Positions 45,129 to 59,300 are shown, numbered from the stretch's first letter. The stretch is 64,000 bases of DNA from Dirofilaria immitis (GCA_024305405.1 JAKNDB010000087.1:1798001-1862000), one strand, 5' to 3'. Made by a program: numbers and translations. Notes: a model not told the origin generated them from the letters alone.

Positions 45129-46078
45129 ATGAAGTTAGTGCGTTTTTTGATGAAACTTGCCCACGAAAGTGTAACAATCGAACTGAAGAATGGAACACTA
45201 GTAACAGGAACCATTGTTGGTGTCGACGTGGCAATGAATATTCATTTACGGACCGTCAAAATGACGCTCAAGAATAGAGAACCCGTTTCTCTAGATTCAC
45301 TTTCAATCAGAGGTTAAATTATAGCTTGTTGCATATGTAACTTTTTTATCCGCATAATGGAAAGTTTCAGGAAATGTGTTTCAATATGAGTACACATGGA
45401 AATAATTTTAACGTAATACTTGTACTAAAATTTGTTAATATTGATATTAATAATTTTTTCAAACAGGGTTTCATTTCGCGAGTGATATCCCTCTCAAAGT
45501 TTTCAAATTAATTCCAATGAAAATATGAATATGGCGATATTGGCTGATAACTGCCATGATTTCTTTAATAATGTTGTTTCTTCGCTTTAGAAGTTATTTT
45601 ACAGTTGCTCATTTAATGCTTGAAATAAAAGAAAAGGATTTTTTCCCTTATTTTTGCACGGAAATATAACTAATTTTTACAAGATTATGGTCAAAAAAAT
45701 GTATCTTAAATGTTCGCTACAACCAATATATATATTTATATATATTTCTTGTTTGTTTAACTTTTAGAAGTGATCTGTTTGCTAAGTTCAAAATATCTAA
45801 ATAAGTTGGTTAATTAGTAAATTTAGAACAAATTTGAAGTGGATTTAATTAATTTTTAGATTTTTAATTACTGTTATAGAATTTTTTTAGGAAATAACAT
45901 CCGGTATATTATTTTACCTGACACAATTCCTTTGGATACATTACTGGTTGATGATGAACCACGGAAAAAGCCAGCACGTGGAGGACGTGGTCGGGCTGCA
46001 CCAGCTCGTGGTGGACGAGGACGAGGCCGCGGTAGAGGTGGTCCTCGTGGCCGTGGTGGATTCAGGGGTGGGCGATAA
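45129..46078 (+). CDS. snr-3: Small nuclear ribonucleoprotein SmD1
   Basis: Core component of the heptameric Sm ring on U1, U2, U4 and U5 snRNAs. Two exons, 45129-45312 and 45891-46078, encoding 123 residues (human SmD1 119). It begins [20 protein letters not shown]. The Sm1 motif contains [20 protein letters not shown] and the Sm2 motif [14 protein letters not shown], with the RNA-contacting Asn of MNIHL and RGN in place. The C-terminus is the expected RG/RGG tail ([20 protein letters not shown], ending FRGGR), the target of symmetric arginine dimethylation. The intron splits the Gly codon of the RGN motif. Frame is intact with no repair needed. A diverged copy with the same intron position follows at 47,384. 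Confidence 0.97.
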
Positions 46079-47383
46079 ATTTTCACTCCTATCAATATGC
46101 ATCATCATATTTCATGCTTGAATTTTGTCTTTACAGAATGAAACAGAAATTTATTGTTGCATCATTTCCTTCGATATTATTTTTTGGGACGCAGTTTACG
46201 TTACTTGTAGCGATTGTTAGAAATATTTGACTTTATAATTCTGTGATCTATTCTTTTAATGACTATACAAAGGGATAAAATACCACTTAGGTGAGATGGA
46301 AATTGTGTGCTGTAAGCAGAAGTATCAGTCTTTCCGAAGTTGAGAAATTGCCATTTTCTAAGCATATACTGGGAATCATAAATATATTTTATATCTCGCA
46401 GGAAGGTTTGTAAGTTGATATTTCTCTGTCGCTGTTTTGAAATTTGTATCCACGTTATCTGTATTGTTCAGATTCATTTTGTAGTATTCTTTTCTTGTCC
46501 TTTGTTGTTATTTTTTACGATCTCTGTTAAAGTTTGCTCCCAGGAAATCGGACGTGAGAATCTATTGTTCGCTTATGTAGAGGTACCACAAAGTAAGTTA
46601 TATCAAGTGCGTGTCGTATTCTCAAATGGCTTGAAGCAAATAAGAAGACATAGCTACATTTTATTTTAAAACATGCAGTTATGATTAGCCTACTGTAAAT
46701 GGAAAGATTTGATAGCTGATCTATATGCTGCTTTATAGTTGCGTCATCAGATCAATTGGTAATTGTCGTGATAAGGCGATTCAATTTTTCAAGGTTTTGA
46801 CTTTAGAGGTGAATTTCCGCAATTAACTGAAATAGTTATGGGAATTCGATAGTTGGAGACTGCTAAGAACACGACGTATTGTAGTCAGATTTCCATAATA
46901 AAAATAAAGATTTGTATTTATGGCTAATTGTCACCGTTTTTGTTATTCTTGTATCAACGAAATAAACTACTTGATTACTACAATATTTCAAATTTGATAC
47001 CTGATACATTTCTTTTAAATCAACGGTAATGTTGATATTTTCAAGCTGTTGTAGAAATGTGATCATTAATTGAATTGATGGTTTTCCCTTCACTTTAATT
47101 GCAATATCATAAATTACAGAGCAATATTGGAAGAGGGATATTAATCTGCTATTAATAGATTCTCTCACGAACAACATGAATGTCGTTCTTGTGGTCAAGA
47201 TCATGAAAATTAGGGAGAGCATAAAAGTTGCGAGATCCTATGGTCAAGATTATGAAAGGTAGGAAATTATTCGGCATGTTCAACGTTTGGTGTTTTTCTT
47301 TCTAATCCAGCATTAAAGGATAGTTTACTATTGTTACGTACGATCTTCTTATTTGTTCTCTTCTTTTTATTTCAGATATCAAT
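46079..47383. other. Spacer between SmD1 and its tandem copy
   Basis: 1.3 kb. The left part is SmD1 3' UTR. No coding exon is firmly supported on the plus strand. On the minus strand an uninterrupted 119-codon ORF runs 47,222-46,863, discussed in the findings. There is no short operon-like spacing. Confidence 0.5.
47366..47375 (+). promoter_or_regulatory. Probable SL trans-splice acceptor of the SmD1 copy
   Basis: TTTTTATTTCAG ends eight bases before the ATG at 47,384, the same spacing as in SmD1, so the leader was probably duplicated with the gene. Confidence 0.5.
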
Positions 47384-48219
47384 ATGTTGTTGATACGTTT
47401 CTTGATGAGGCTACACAAAAATGTTGTCACAGTAGAGCTGAAAAATGATACAACCATTGAGGGCACTGTTGACAGCGTTGATGTAGCAATGAATTTCCAT
47501 TTAACTTCTGTGAATGTTACGTTAAAAGATGAAAAGATCCTATTCATGTGGATGCAGTTTCAGTCAGAGGTAAATCTAGAGAAATTATCAGCAATGATAT
47601 GCGATAACAATGAGCAGTGAAAATTATAGTTTAAAAACATAACATATAAGCCGGATTTGTTGAGCAATAAATTATATAAGGAAATTATTAACTAAGCAGA
47701 AAATGAGAAGAATTAATCATCGATAACTTCTTTAGATGTTTGTGTTTAAATATGGTTTATCAGTGTAATCTGGCAAAGATCGAAATGTATTTAGGTGATA
47801 AGATCAATAATTTACTACTTGCCATTATTTTAGAAATTTTAGAAAAATCTAAAACTAATAGTGCATTCAATTTTCGCTATTATCAATGTAATATTTGTTA
47901 TTCCAATCTAAATCTCGAAAATAAGGATGGTTAACTTAAATGGCGAGTGAGGTAGTGATTTTTTCGGACAGATTTTCTTTCCTTTTTAGGAAATAGTATA
48001 CGATGCATAATTTTTCCGGACAATATGAACTTGGATAAGCTGATGATCGATGTTCCGCAAGTGCAAAAGAAAAGAGATAAAACTTCTGGCCAGGTACATG
48101 GTCAGAATGTTGCAGCTCGTGGTGGACGTGGTCGAAGTTCTGGAAGAGGTGGACCATCTAATCAATATTCTGCAAAACGTGGTGGGCGTGGTGGCGTTAA
48201 ATCGTCGAATAAACGATAA
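47384..48219 (+). CDS. Diverged tandem paralogue of SmD1
   Basis: Exons 47384-47569 and 47990-48219, about 138 residues if one base is restored. It starts MLLIRFLMRLHKNVVTVELK, roughly 60 percent identical to SmD1 over exon 1. DVAMNFHL (Sm1) and SVRGNSIRCIIFPD (Sm2) keep the RNA-contact residues. The tail is longer than in SmD1, with a polar insert (KKRDKTSGQVHGQN) before RG clusters (ARGGRGRSSGRGG, KRGGRGG). The intron sits in the same Gly codon. As written, exon 1 shifts frame at the A4 run 47,532-47,535: DEK is followed by PIHVDAVSVRG only in another frame, and one added A restores both frame and phase. Exon 2 is fully open for 76 codons, which argues against an old pseudogene. It could be a specialised Sm protein or a young pseudogene. 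Confidence 0.8.
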
Positions 48220-51200
48220 ACAAATTTCTATTTTCGATATTTTTCATATCTGTTTGTTTCTTGTTTGCTATTGAACACTGCTATCTAGGCAGATGAATGC
48301 ATTTCTTATATATCAATTTTTTTATGGTTTTTGAATAATTTTTTCTTGCAGTATTTTGAAGTCGTTCGTTTTAATTACAAGAATTCAAGGAACGGTAGTT
48401 TGACATATAATGGAAAATAGTAAAGTTATCATTAGATAGTAAGCTTTTGTTATTTCATTCAATTTTTAGTTTGTCGCTTGCTTGCAAACTTGACATCATT
48501 GTATTAGATGTGTCCGCAATTCTGGAAACTGCTTTTGTCTTGTACAGATCTTTTCGATTTAATCGTTGTCAAATATAATCGATAATATTATCAAGAATTA
48601 GTCAGTTTTCTGGATTTTTTCATTCTTCTGTATTTGAAGATTTGCTCAAAAATTTTTAAAGTGTCAGAATATGTTTGATATTTTTCATAAAAATCTCCGT
48701 TTTAGTTGTTTTATTGAATTTAAACAAAATATTTTGTGTGCATTTGTATTAATACTATTGCCTTTTTTCTATCTTTCATTAATATTTTTAACGAATTTTT
48801 CTAATAAATTTTAGAAACTAAAAAGAATACCATCGAGGGATAAGTAATCATTAAGTGTTCATATAAATGTTGCTAAAAACACAAAATATTGCTTTTATTC
48901 CATTAGAAAAATCCTCAAAACCTTCTTTTGTCAACTTAAATACATGTCATAGTCATTCAGAACGAAATTAAACTTAATGGGACATAGGTAATTTGCCATA
49001 TTTTGAAATCAAGATAACTCTTCATATATTTATTTCATTTGTTATCAGTAGAGTAAATCATGATCCAGAGCAATCATTTTTATTATCAAATTTTGCAAGC
49101 ATAACGTTGTTGAAGATTTTTAACGACTTATTAAAGAAAAAAAAGTCAATCGATGTCTATTATTACATAAATTTTGAATATTAGCAAAAATTTTCTTATA
49201 AAATTAGTCCAACAATATATTACATGTTGATGAAGCTGAAATTTGTATTTTCAAAGAATTATTTCGATACTTAAAGATATAAAAGGAAGAAATATAAAAG
49301 GATGAAAGATAAATTTTGGGATAAATTTTCTCCTTTCTTTCTATTTTTATATTTACAACAAATTTTTAAATTTATCTAAGTGTAGCTTCTTCTCCTTCTT
49401 ATACTTTTTTGTTCTGTTTTATTGCAATAAATAGTAGGTAAGAGATGAGCATTTTCTTCATTTCAAGTTGATTAATTCGTTTTGATGTTTCTATCGAATT
49501 GAAAATGAAGTTCTCTTCAGTTTTTTTCTTTTTATTTTATTTTATTTTTTTTTTTTTGAGAAATATGCTTATAGGAAATTGATGAAAATGTAATGGAAGG
49601 AAATTTTGAAATTTAAATAAATAAATATAAAATATTTGTAAATTAACTTTTAGCATTAATTATCAGCAGTTTACTCTGTCTTCCCTTACTTTTCTTTTTT
49701 TTTTGATTTTATTTGATTCAAAGAACAATATAGAATGAAAAAGAAAAAAATTGATATTTATGAAAAGCTTAAACCAAATTCAGCGGTATGTTGTAAATAG
49801 GAGGGATCAGCGATATACAAGGGTACTTAGAGCTAATGTCAGGCCCATCTGATCGAGTATTTAAAGACAGCCTATTGCCTCTTGCTTCCTTAAACTATAT
49901 GCTTCATTGCTCTTGAAGTATACATAAGGCATAGGTAATTCAATTGGAGATTATTAGGCCTCTATCATGATAAATATATATACGTCGGAAAATAGGGGAA
50001 GAAAAATTACTACTCAATGTTTACTCATTTTATTTTGAAAATATTCATTCATCCTTAAAAATTAAATTTATATAACTTAAAACATCAAAGAAATCTTTGA
50101 ATTATTTAAATTAACCAGAAAAGTATAATTTATGCAATTGAATAATCGAAATTATTTAATTGAATTAATTGAAGACGATGATGATAAGCAATTATTTGAT
50201 AATTATCATTTATTTTCTATCATTTTAATAAATTTAATATTTCTTTTAGATGATGCGATAAATTCCTTTTGATAAATATATTTTATAAGGTAAGTGTACT
50301 GGATTAATTAATTACATGAATATTATTAATTTAAATTAAATTTTATTCCTTTGCATTTCAAAATTAATATTTACAATAAATCAATTAATTATAAAAATAA
50401 TATGACAATAAAGTAATTTTTCTTTTTCAAATAGGAAAATTTTTCAATTCAATTAATTCTTTTATATTGATTTTAATTATTCTCTGAAATTTCTTCATAA
50501 ATTTAGATTTAAAAAAATGAACAAAAATAAAATATTTTAATAATATATACATTTATATTTACATTTAAAAATTTTAAATCAAATGAAAATTTATCCGCCT
50601 TCAGAAATTATCCATTTCAATGATTTTATAATTACTTTATATTCAATTATGATATTTTAAATTATATCTTATTAGTATTAATGAAAATATCGAAATTATC
50701 AGTATCAAAATTATCAGGACATATCATATATGATCTTATTCCATTAACGAAAAGTCTAAGATTTATATATATTTAATTGTAAATAAGAAGTGAATGAAAG
50801 GGATTCTACTGAAGATGAATTGTTTTGTTTTTTTAGACGATAATTGAAGTATTAATATTTCAGAATAAAAATATATAATATATCTTTAAAAGTTCGACAT
50901 TGTTCTTTTAAAAAAAAATTTCAAAAATTAAACACTTTCTAAATAAGTTTCTCAATTATTTCATCAATTAATTTATATTTTAATTCGAATTTTTACTTAA
51001 AATTAATCTTTTATAATCATTTTTATCAACTAATTATCAATCATCAAGTGATTTATACTATCATTTCTCCTGCAAAATTTAAACTTTTGAAAATTCATCA
51101 AAAAAATTTTCGAATAAATTTATAAACAAACATTTTGAGACTATTTTCCCGTTATAAAATTATGAATATTTCGAGAGATTTCTTGACAAAATGATATAAG

Positions 51201-54200
51201 CAATTTTCGATTTATATATCCGAGACTGAAATTGTTAGAAATGATTGAAAAAAGTAAAGTGATAATTTGATAAATTCTTGTATGTTTTTTTTTGAAAATG
51301 TTACACTTAAAAGCGTATTAAGTTAAAAGGAAAAAAAGAGAGATAAACTTTTGATGTAATTTTTCTTCCTTTCCGTTTCAATGCCAATTATTCTTCAAAT
51401 ATGTCCAAAAATGGCACTTCATCAACAAAAGTTCAATTTATTCCCGAAAATCTATCCAACAATCATTCACTATTTCTTTCACTCCGAAAAAAAAGAAATA
51501 AAAATAAAAAAATAAAATGAAAAAAAAGATTGAATAAATCGGAATATAACGTTGATATTATGGACGAATTTTATTTCTCATTTAAATATTTATTAATTTA
51601 TTTAATCAAAAATTAAAATAAAATATCTAAAAATACAAATAAATAAATCATTATTCAAAGCTTTATGTAATCTATCATATTGTTTTAATTATTATTATTA
51701 GTAATTAAATATCATCGGGATTTAATATTATTGATAATTTGCAATACCAATGAATTAATCTTTTTAAAACTTTTTTAGTTTAAAATATATTTCAGAAATA
51801 CTTTGTTAGAAAGCAAATATAAGTAACTTTCAAAAAGCGGCAAACTTTTATTGATATTTAGTTATATGATAAATTTTGTCAATGATACGATGAACAGAAT
51901 ATCGTAAGATATCATTTTTATTATCAATATTAAAATCTTCACAAATTTTAAATCATAATCAGATATATTGTTAATGATTTTTTGGATGAGTTAGAAAAAA
52001 TCAGAATTTTCAGAAAATCAGATATGCTGATAAATTTAAAATAAAGAATATATTTAAAAATGTTAATTTTGAAAAGTTACATATTCATTGATAAATAATT
52101 TTGATTTTTTATTTCTTTCGAAATCTTGATATATTCATTTTAAGCGATGCAAAAAATTCGGAAAAATTTATTGAATTCATATTATCATAAAAATTATCAA
52201 TACAATTTCTATAACCATATTTTACTATATTTCAAATATAATATTTAAAAGAAAAAGATATTCTCGAAGTTATGTGTAAATTTATTTATAGTTATTTTAT
52301 TAATCAATGCTTTAAAAAATTTTTAATTGAAATAAAGTAAGATAATTTAAAATTGTATAAATTTTTCATGGAATTACATTATAGCTTATTCGATAGTTTA
52401 TAAGTTCATTTTTTCATTAAATCTCGTTAAAATGTTGAATGATCTCTTTTAAGAATATTTTATTTGATATTGAATGTATATCAGAGGTATATCATACAAA
52501 AAAATATTTCACTAAAATTGATAGCAATATTTGAACTATATTTAATAATCCTTCGTAAATTTAATAATTTTATAAAATTTCAAAACCTTAAATAATAACT
52601 TTTGGTAGTAAATTTATATTAGCCTTTTCGAAATTAAAAGTTATTATAAATAATAATAAAGTACAATATGAGTTTTTGAAATGAATGATATTTATCTTGG
52701 ATAGTCTGAAAAAGTAATAAAATTACATGCGTATGAATAATTATTTCACAATTATCATTATTTAATTTTTATCATCTGATCATTATCGTCATTGCTATAA
52801 TCAACAAACTATTTTGAAATATTCATGAAAATTATAAATATTAATATATTCAAAAGATTTTGCCAAATATCAATGCTTACATTTTTCTCATAAAATTTAT
52901 TTCAATTTAAGAAAAGAACGAAATTATTTATTTGAAAATAAAATATAATAAAATAATTAAAATTCCCAGAAATATCTTCAACATTAAATAAAATATTTTC
53001 CTCTAAAAATTAGTATAAATTAGTTAAAATTTATTTATAATTCATAAATTATAATATTGTCAAGAAAAGTATTAATTTTTACATATTATTGTTCATCAAC
53101 TCGCAATCATTCGTTTTAGGTATTATGTTTTTTTTTTTTATGAAATGATGAGAATATTTGATTACAAAAATTATGTTATCAATGAAAATTCTAAAAAAAT
53201 TCTCTCTCAGATTTGATACATTTTTTGAAATTGCACTTCCATAAATGTGTTTATCATTTATCATAGTAATGATTATGCTAATAAGAGCAGTTTTTTTTTT
53301 TTGTTTTTAATGCTTAGTCTAAGTTAGAATGAAAGAAGAAAAGAGAAGAAATTTAAAGAGAAATAAAAGCATAAATTTGTTGTGTCTTATGATTTCTTCT
53401 CATCATCTATTTCTTTTTTTATTTTTAGAATGCTTTGTGATAAGTGACATCTTATCCTATTACTATCATAAAGATGTCATTGTTTTCGAACTTATCATAA
53501 GAATTGATTTTAATCAAATATCACTACAATATCATTCTTGCATATCTTCAAGTTTTTTACTCTTTAAACGAATTTTTTTCCTATGAAAAATTTTACGATA
53601 AATTATCAATTTCTTTAGTAAATAACAGTAAATATCATGAATGCTTGAAATCATAAGTCCACTTATTGATATTTAGACTTTTCGATGAGTAATCTGACCT
53701 TTTATAATTAACGATAAATCATAAGTAAAAATTGTTGTAATTAGCAGCAGTAAAGTTACAGGTAAAAATTGGAACGAATATTTGAAATCATAAGGCTACT
53801 TTTAACATTCACGCTTGATCAATAAGCAACCTTATCTTTCGCAAATAAAACCATAATTCTATCTCTGATAATTCAGGATTGTTCGATAAGTAACCATTCT
53901 AAAATAGATAATGCTGAAAAATTTTCCCCATATACTGATTCAATAGAGATTGCATAAATTGATATTCTTATTTCCTGATCATTCAATTTTTGTTTTGTTT
54001 GATTGCTTAATTTTTTCGTAATCGAACCAATATCGAACTAAATTGAATATTGAATTAAATATGGAAATAAATTATGTATTTATATTTCCATAGAAATATT
54101 ATAAATGGTAAAAGCGTTGTGTTTTTAATTTATCAATTTTTTTTTAATCAATAATTTCTTTAAAATCTTTTTAACTCTCATACTTTCTTCTGTTATTTTT

Positions 54201-56386
54201 AATTATTTTATATATTATATAATATTTCATTTTAAGTAATTGATTACCAATTATCAATTATTCATCGATTTTTAAGAATTTGAATTTATTGAATTTTCAA
54301 CTTATATCGAACATTTGTTAAAAAGAAATTGGAAAAAATTATATTTCAAATGTTTTGAAGATGTGAAATTTTCTCTCTCTCTCTCTCTTTTTTACTTCCT
54401 TTAAATGGTTTGATTAATGTAACAGAGAGAAAAAGTAATTGAAAATAGAAGGGAAGAATGTGAATGAGAAAGAAGTTAGAAAAATTTTTTCAATAAATCT
54501 TTCCTGCTATGTAACATTTCTGGCTAAATGTTGATTATGCTAAGCAATCAAAATTTGATATCAATAATTTTCTAGCTGAACAAAGGTTGCTCAATTCTCG
54601 ACTTTGTTTGATGCATGAATCATGTTATCCGGAAATTCTTTTTCATCTCATCGTTTTGCTACATTTATCAAATGTTGCATAAAATTCATTCAATGAAAAC
54701 ATAATTAGTCGATGGAAAATATTTATCATTTTTCTATTCTATCATGTTGGAATTATTTGTCATAATTATATTATATTTCAAATTGTTGCTAAACGTTGAC
54801 AATTCTTGAATTTTTTTCTTTTTTTTTTTTTTTGTTATTGTCATATATTTACTATTATTATTATCTATAATTATATCTTTATTCAATATTTTACAAAATT
54901 AAACTTTTGAAATAATGTTTATTATTTGAGTGAATAATTTAAAATGACGAAGGTTAAATTTATAGTATATGTGCAACCTATTAAGGTTATTCTCCTTCTT
55001 CCTATTTCATCAAGTTACCAGATGTATTATTAACAATTCCCTTGATACTTTTTAACGTTTTCAATCATTACTCAGATTAATATCGCTGTCATTTTTTCCT
55101 TTCAAAATAGTTAAATATCAAATTTTATCATTTTCGTAATCTTTCCTCAGTACTTATCAATATTACTCTCATCCTTTATCATTCAGCCAACATAATTGTT
55201 ATTTCTTAAAATTATTAGCATTAACATATGAACTGTATCGATATTAAAATTAATAAATCAGAAATACATAATCTTATTATTAATTTAGTCTTATAGAAGA
55301 TTAAAGAATTAAATTTGATAAGCTTTCTACAAATTACATTGTTACCAATATTGGATGTTAGATATAATTACCTCATATTTGTGTATTGTGTGAATAAATT
55401 CCTATACTTTGAATAAATTTCAAGTTTATTATTCAAGTTATAATTTATCTATATGGACATTATCATAATATTGTGCTCGTAAATCAGTTGATAACAAATG
55501 CATTTGAATTTTTTTCAATCACCGATCTATTAAATTAAATCATATATGTTTCTTTTTGGAAAAACTTTTTTGAGAATTCTAATTAAATTTTACCAAATTT
55601 TTTTTTATTACAGTAAGAAATGTTTTTAGTGTTAAATTTCGGATCTTATGCTTCAATGAAGCAAAATCGTAATTTTTTTTTCCTTTTTTTCCCACCATTA
55701 CATGTTTAGTAAACTTATTGTTATGAAGGAAATAAGTGATTAATGATTAATTTTATTAAATTTTTCAGTAAACAAAGCTAATCACTCATAGAAATTTGAT
55801 ATGCATTTTGTTTGGATTTTTTTATAAAGAAATTTTGTAATTAATTTGAGCTTTTAAAATTAACTTTTTATAAAATATTGCTATTTCTTCATACGATCAA
55901 TTCTCTTCTCTTTTTAATTATATTATTTTAAATGATATAGCAATTCTTAGCAAAATCAATTAATTCTATAATAATTAATGTAATGTATTATAAAAATTAC
56001 ATTAGAAAAAAAAAAAGCTATCTATTCAAATGCATTTTAAAATATAAACAAAATTTTATATTTTAATATTATTGCCTTCCCATAATATTATTGAATAGAA
56101 AGAGATGGCTAAATTAAGCTTTCATTTCTAAATTTGATTCTATTATAGCATTTTAGAAATAAATTCCATTATTTTTTAGCCTGAATAATCAATCTTCTGC
56201 AAAATTGACTTCATGGTTGTTTATGATCGAGACATAATACTTCTTATATCATATCAACAGTAAATGCAATCAATAAATTTAGCGTAATAATTTTATTAAA
56301 ATCGCAAAATTCATTTCGTTACATTATTTCAGAATATTTCGATCTCAAGTGTTCATTAAACTGATAATCTCGACGTCGTTTTTCTA
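48220..56386. other. 8 kb AT-rich gene-poor region
   Basis: Between the SmD1 copy and the first ammonium transporter exon I find no splice-flanked coding stretch on either strand. ORFs are short and low in complexity. A GC-richer block sits at 49,780-49,970. 53,640-53,900 contains loosely repeated AATCATAAG...GATAAGTAA-type phrases. CT and T tracts occur at 54,372 and 54,820. Confidence 0.5.
56324..56332 (+). promoter_or_regulatory. Possible SL trans-splice acceptor of the ammonium transporter
   Basis: ACATTATTTCAG ends about 55 bases upstream of the proposed start ATG at 56,387. Confidence 0.35.
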
Positions 56387-59300
56387 ATGAATGGCTCGAG
56401 CACCAGGCTAAGTCTCATACGTAAGTTAATATTTTTTAATAAAACTTCAAATATGATTGATTGAATTAAAATTCTGAAATTATTATATGTAAATTATATA
56501 TACATATATATAATACCAACTGTTCACCGTAGTTAAATGAAATTTGATATTAAAAAAATCTTTTGTTCTATTCGGCCAAAGTATGTTTTGAAATAAGCAA
56601 ATTTATTGAATTTAAAAGAGAATGCCTCTCAACTTGATATCTGACATATTCGATGTCCTATCCTTTCAATTTTAGAATAGCCTGAAAAAAATAAACAAAA
56701 AATTCACCAATATAAGATTTTTGATTTATTATTTATATTCTTTAATAAAAAAAAAGGTCTAGTGGTTAAATTATCTTTTAGAACTTAATTATTACTTAGT
56801 ATTAATCATTTAGGATCTTTTTATCATTAATGCATGCTAGTGATAATGAAAAAGATACTAGTAAATAAAATTTACAATTTAATTTTTCAATTTACAATAT
56901 ATGCACTAAAAAATGTTTATTTAATTAATTTGAGATGAAATTATTAATTATTAAAAAATTATAATCAATATTACCAATGTTTAATTTTATATAAATTAAA
57001 ATTTTTTTGTTTTTGGCCATTTAAATTTATATAAAATATTTTAAATTTTAATCATTCTATTCTTTATTTTCTAATATTTAAAAGAAAAATTCTTAAATAG
57101 GTATTAGAAAGAGAGGATTTTTTTTTGAGGTATTATTGAAGAAATGATATTTTAGTTGTTTCCTTCTGCCTGATATCTTTCTTTTATCAACTTTATAGCT
57201 TACCCGGCCTCATTACAAAATAATGTTTTTATTTGATTTGTATAAAAGCATTCTTTCATATTTTAGATCATTTCCATCTCTTATATATTATTATCCCTGC
57301 AAATTTATTTCATTGAATTCATTTAAAAAATAAAAAACTTTTTCCGACTTTTTAAAAAAAATTCTATTTCTGGTCGCTTTTAAATTCCTTATCCAACTAG
57401 CATTTGATTTTTTTCCTAAAAGATTTTAAAGACACTTTCTTCTAAAATATCATAATTTTCTGGTATTAATGAAATCATAGTGCAGAAAAAGAAATTTGAA
57501 AAGTGTTTACGATTGTCTCATTTTTAAAAATTATAATTTTTGATTAATTCTTCACTTCGTTCCAAATTTCTTCGCTTAGCAAGCAACTAAACATTTAAAA
57601 TTAGCAAAATAAAAAATATATGAAAATGATCTTTCTCGGCATTTGCTACTTCGATTATTTCCAGAACTTCTATTCAACAAACAAAAAAATAAACTTGATT
57701 CTTATTTGAGATTGGAAAGTGTCCTTTTCCTTTAACAATACTTTTAATTATTAAAAGTGGCAATAGTAAAGTCAATTTCTTTTGAAAAGATTTTCTAATG
57801 AAATTAAATCAGTCATTTAAATAGACAGAAATATGTATTTAATACTTATGGTAAAAAAAAAACAAAATTCTTTAATTAGTTTATATACTTCTGAAAATCT
57901 CACATGGTTTATGGAGTTTCTCCGTATCAGACTTTGCTAATTATTATCCTGAAGAGGAAAACAATGACGCAGAAATGGGAATGTTTAATTTGAAATAACA
58001 AATCCATCGGATAACTTGCAATCTCTAAGGAGTATTACTTTCGAATTAATTATAAATAAAGCTACAGTTCAGAATGAATTCGCATGAAAGCTATTCTGTT
58101 TGATGACTATTTTTTGAAAAAGTAAAATTGGACGATTAACCAATTATAATTTTAAGCTAGAAATTATTTGAATTTCAAGGTAAATTAATCACTCAAAGAA
58201 TAAAATCTATGCAGCATCACTTTATTTGCAACGAGTAGATAAAAGTTTGAACGCATGTTTTGAATTTTTTATATAACTTACTGACTTCTCAACAAAGAGA
58301 ATTTTCGAGAATGAATAATTGAAAATAAATTGCCACTCTCAGGTTTAAAAATTCAAGAGAAAGCTGAAAAACATCTAGAAGATAATTTTGCATCAACTAA
58401 AAGCTTTTGACATTAAATCAACAAATTTTTTGATGATTCATTTGGCTTATTCTAAGTAAACTCATTTAAATTTAAAGAAGCAAATAGCTAAGTATGGCAA
58501 AAAACTAGAACAGTTTATTGATGATTTTTAACAATTTCAAGGATTGTGAGGTTCTAACAGTTAAAATCAATTTTTAATTTTAATTTGCATTTATAAAGCA
58601 GTTCTACAGTTCTACTTTATTGAATTCAATATGCTTTTTGATTGTTATCACTAAGACAACTTTATCCGCTATGTTTTTGCATTCTTAGTCAAATAAAACC
58701 AAAAAAATTTGCAAAACTTAAACATTAGTGGTTTTTTACAGATAATTACATGATTAGACAAATATAAATTAAGTAGTTTCATCAAATGACTTCATTATGC
58801 ATTATATAAATATATATGTTTCTGAGAATAGTGAGTACCAAAAATATTGAAGAGAGAGATCTGTCTATTTTTCCGATAAAAAAGCTTGTAAGCAGGCTGA
58901 AAAGTGAGAAGTTTAATTTAAATTAGAAATGATTATGGCAGAGAATGAGAAAGAAAGAGAATTTCGAAATTATCAAGTTGCAATATTTCAGTTTGATGAA
59001 ACATTTTAAAAATCCAGTAAAGCAAGAATTTAAATTTCTTATATTATTTCAAGAAGTTTGGGGACTAAATAAAGCAAAAGTTGAATTTATTGTTATTATT
59101 TAATACATTAAAGATAACAAAAATTTTGTTACCAAAAAGGCATATTTAACGGAAAATGAAAAAGACATAAGAAGTGAATAAAATTATGGTATATAATAAT
59201 TCTAAAATTTATCTCTGATTATTAACATTTATTTATAAGATACAAATGTTTTAAATAAAAAGAATTATTCGAATCCGATTGGTAAATGCATAATTAATAC

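Noticed and set aside
45874..46095. Proline/arginine-rich minus-strand ORF
   Set aside because: Antisense shadow of the SmD1 RGG tail.
46415..46669. 84-codon plus-strand ORF after SmD1
   Set aside because: Lies in the SmD1 3' region, hydrophobic and Cys/Ile-rich at first, without acceptor or conserved motif.
48050..48274. Plus-strand ORF in another frame over the SmD1 copy's second exon
   Set aside because: Val/Glu-rich frame shadow of the RG tail; the spliced frame has the Sm2 motif.
59265..59281. ATTCGAATCCG resembling a tRNA T-loop/B box
   Set aside because: No acceptor stem, D arm or anticodon arm can be drawn around it.
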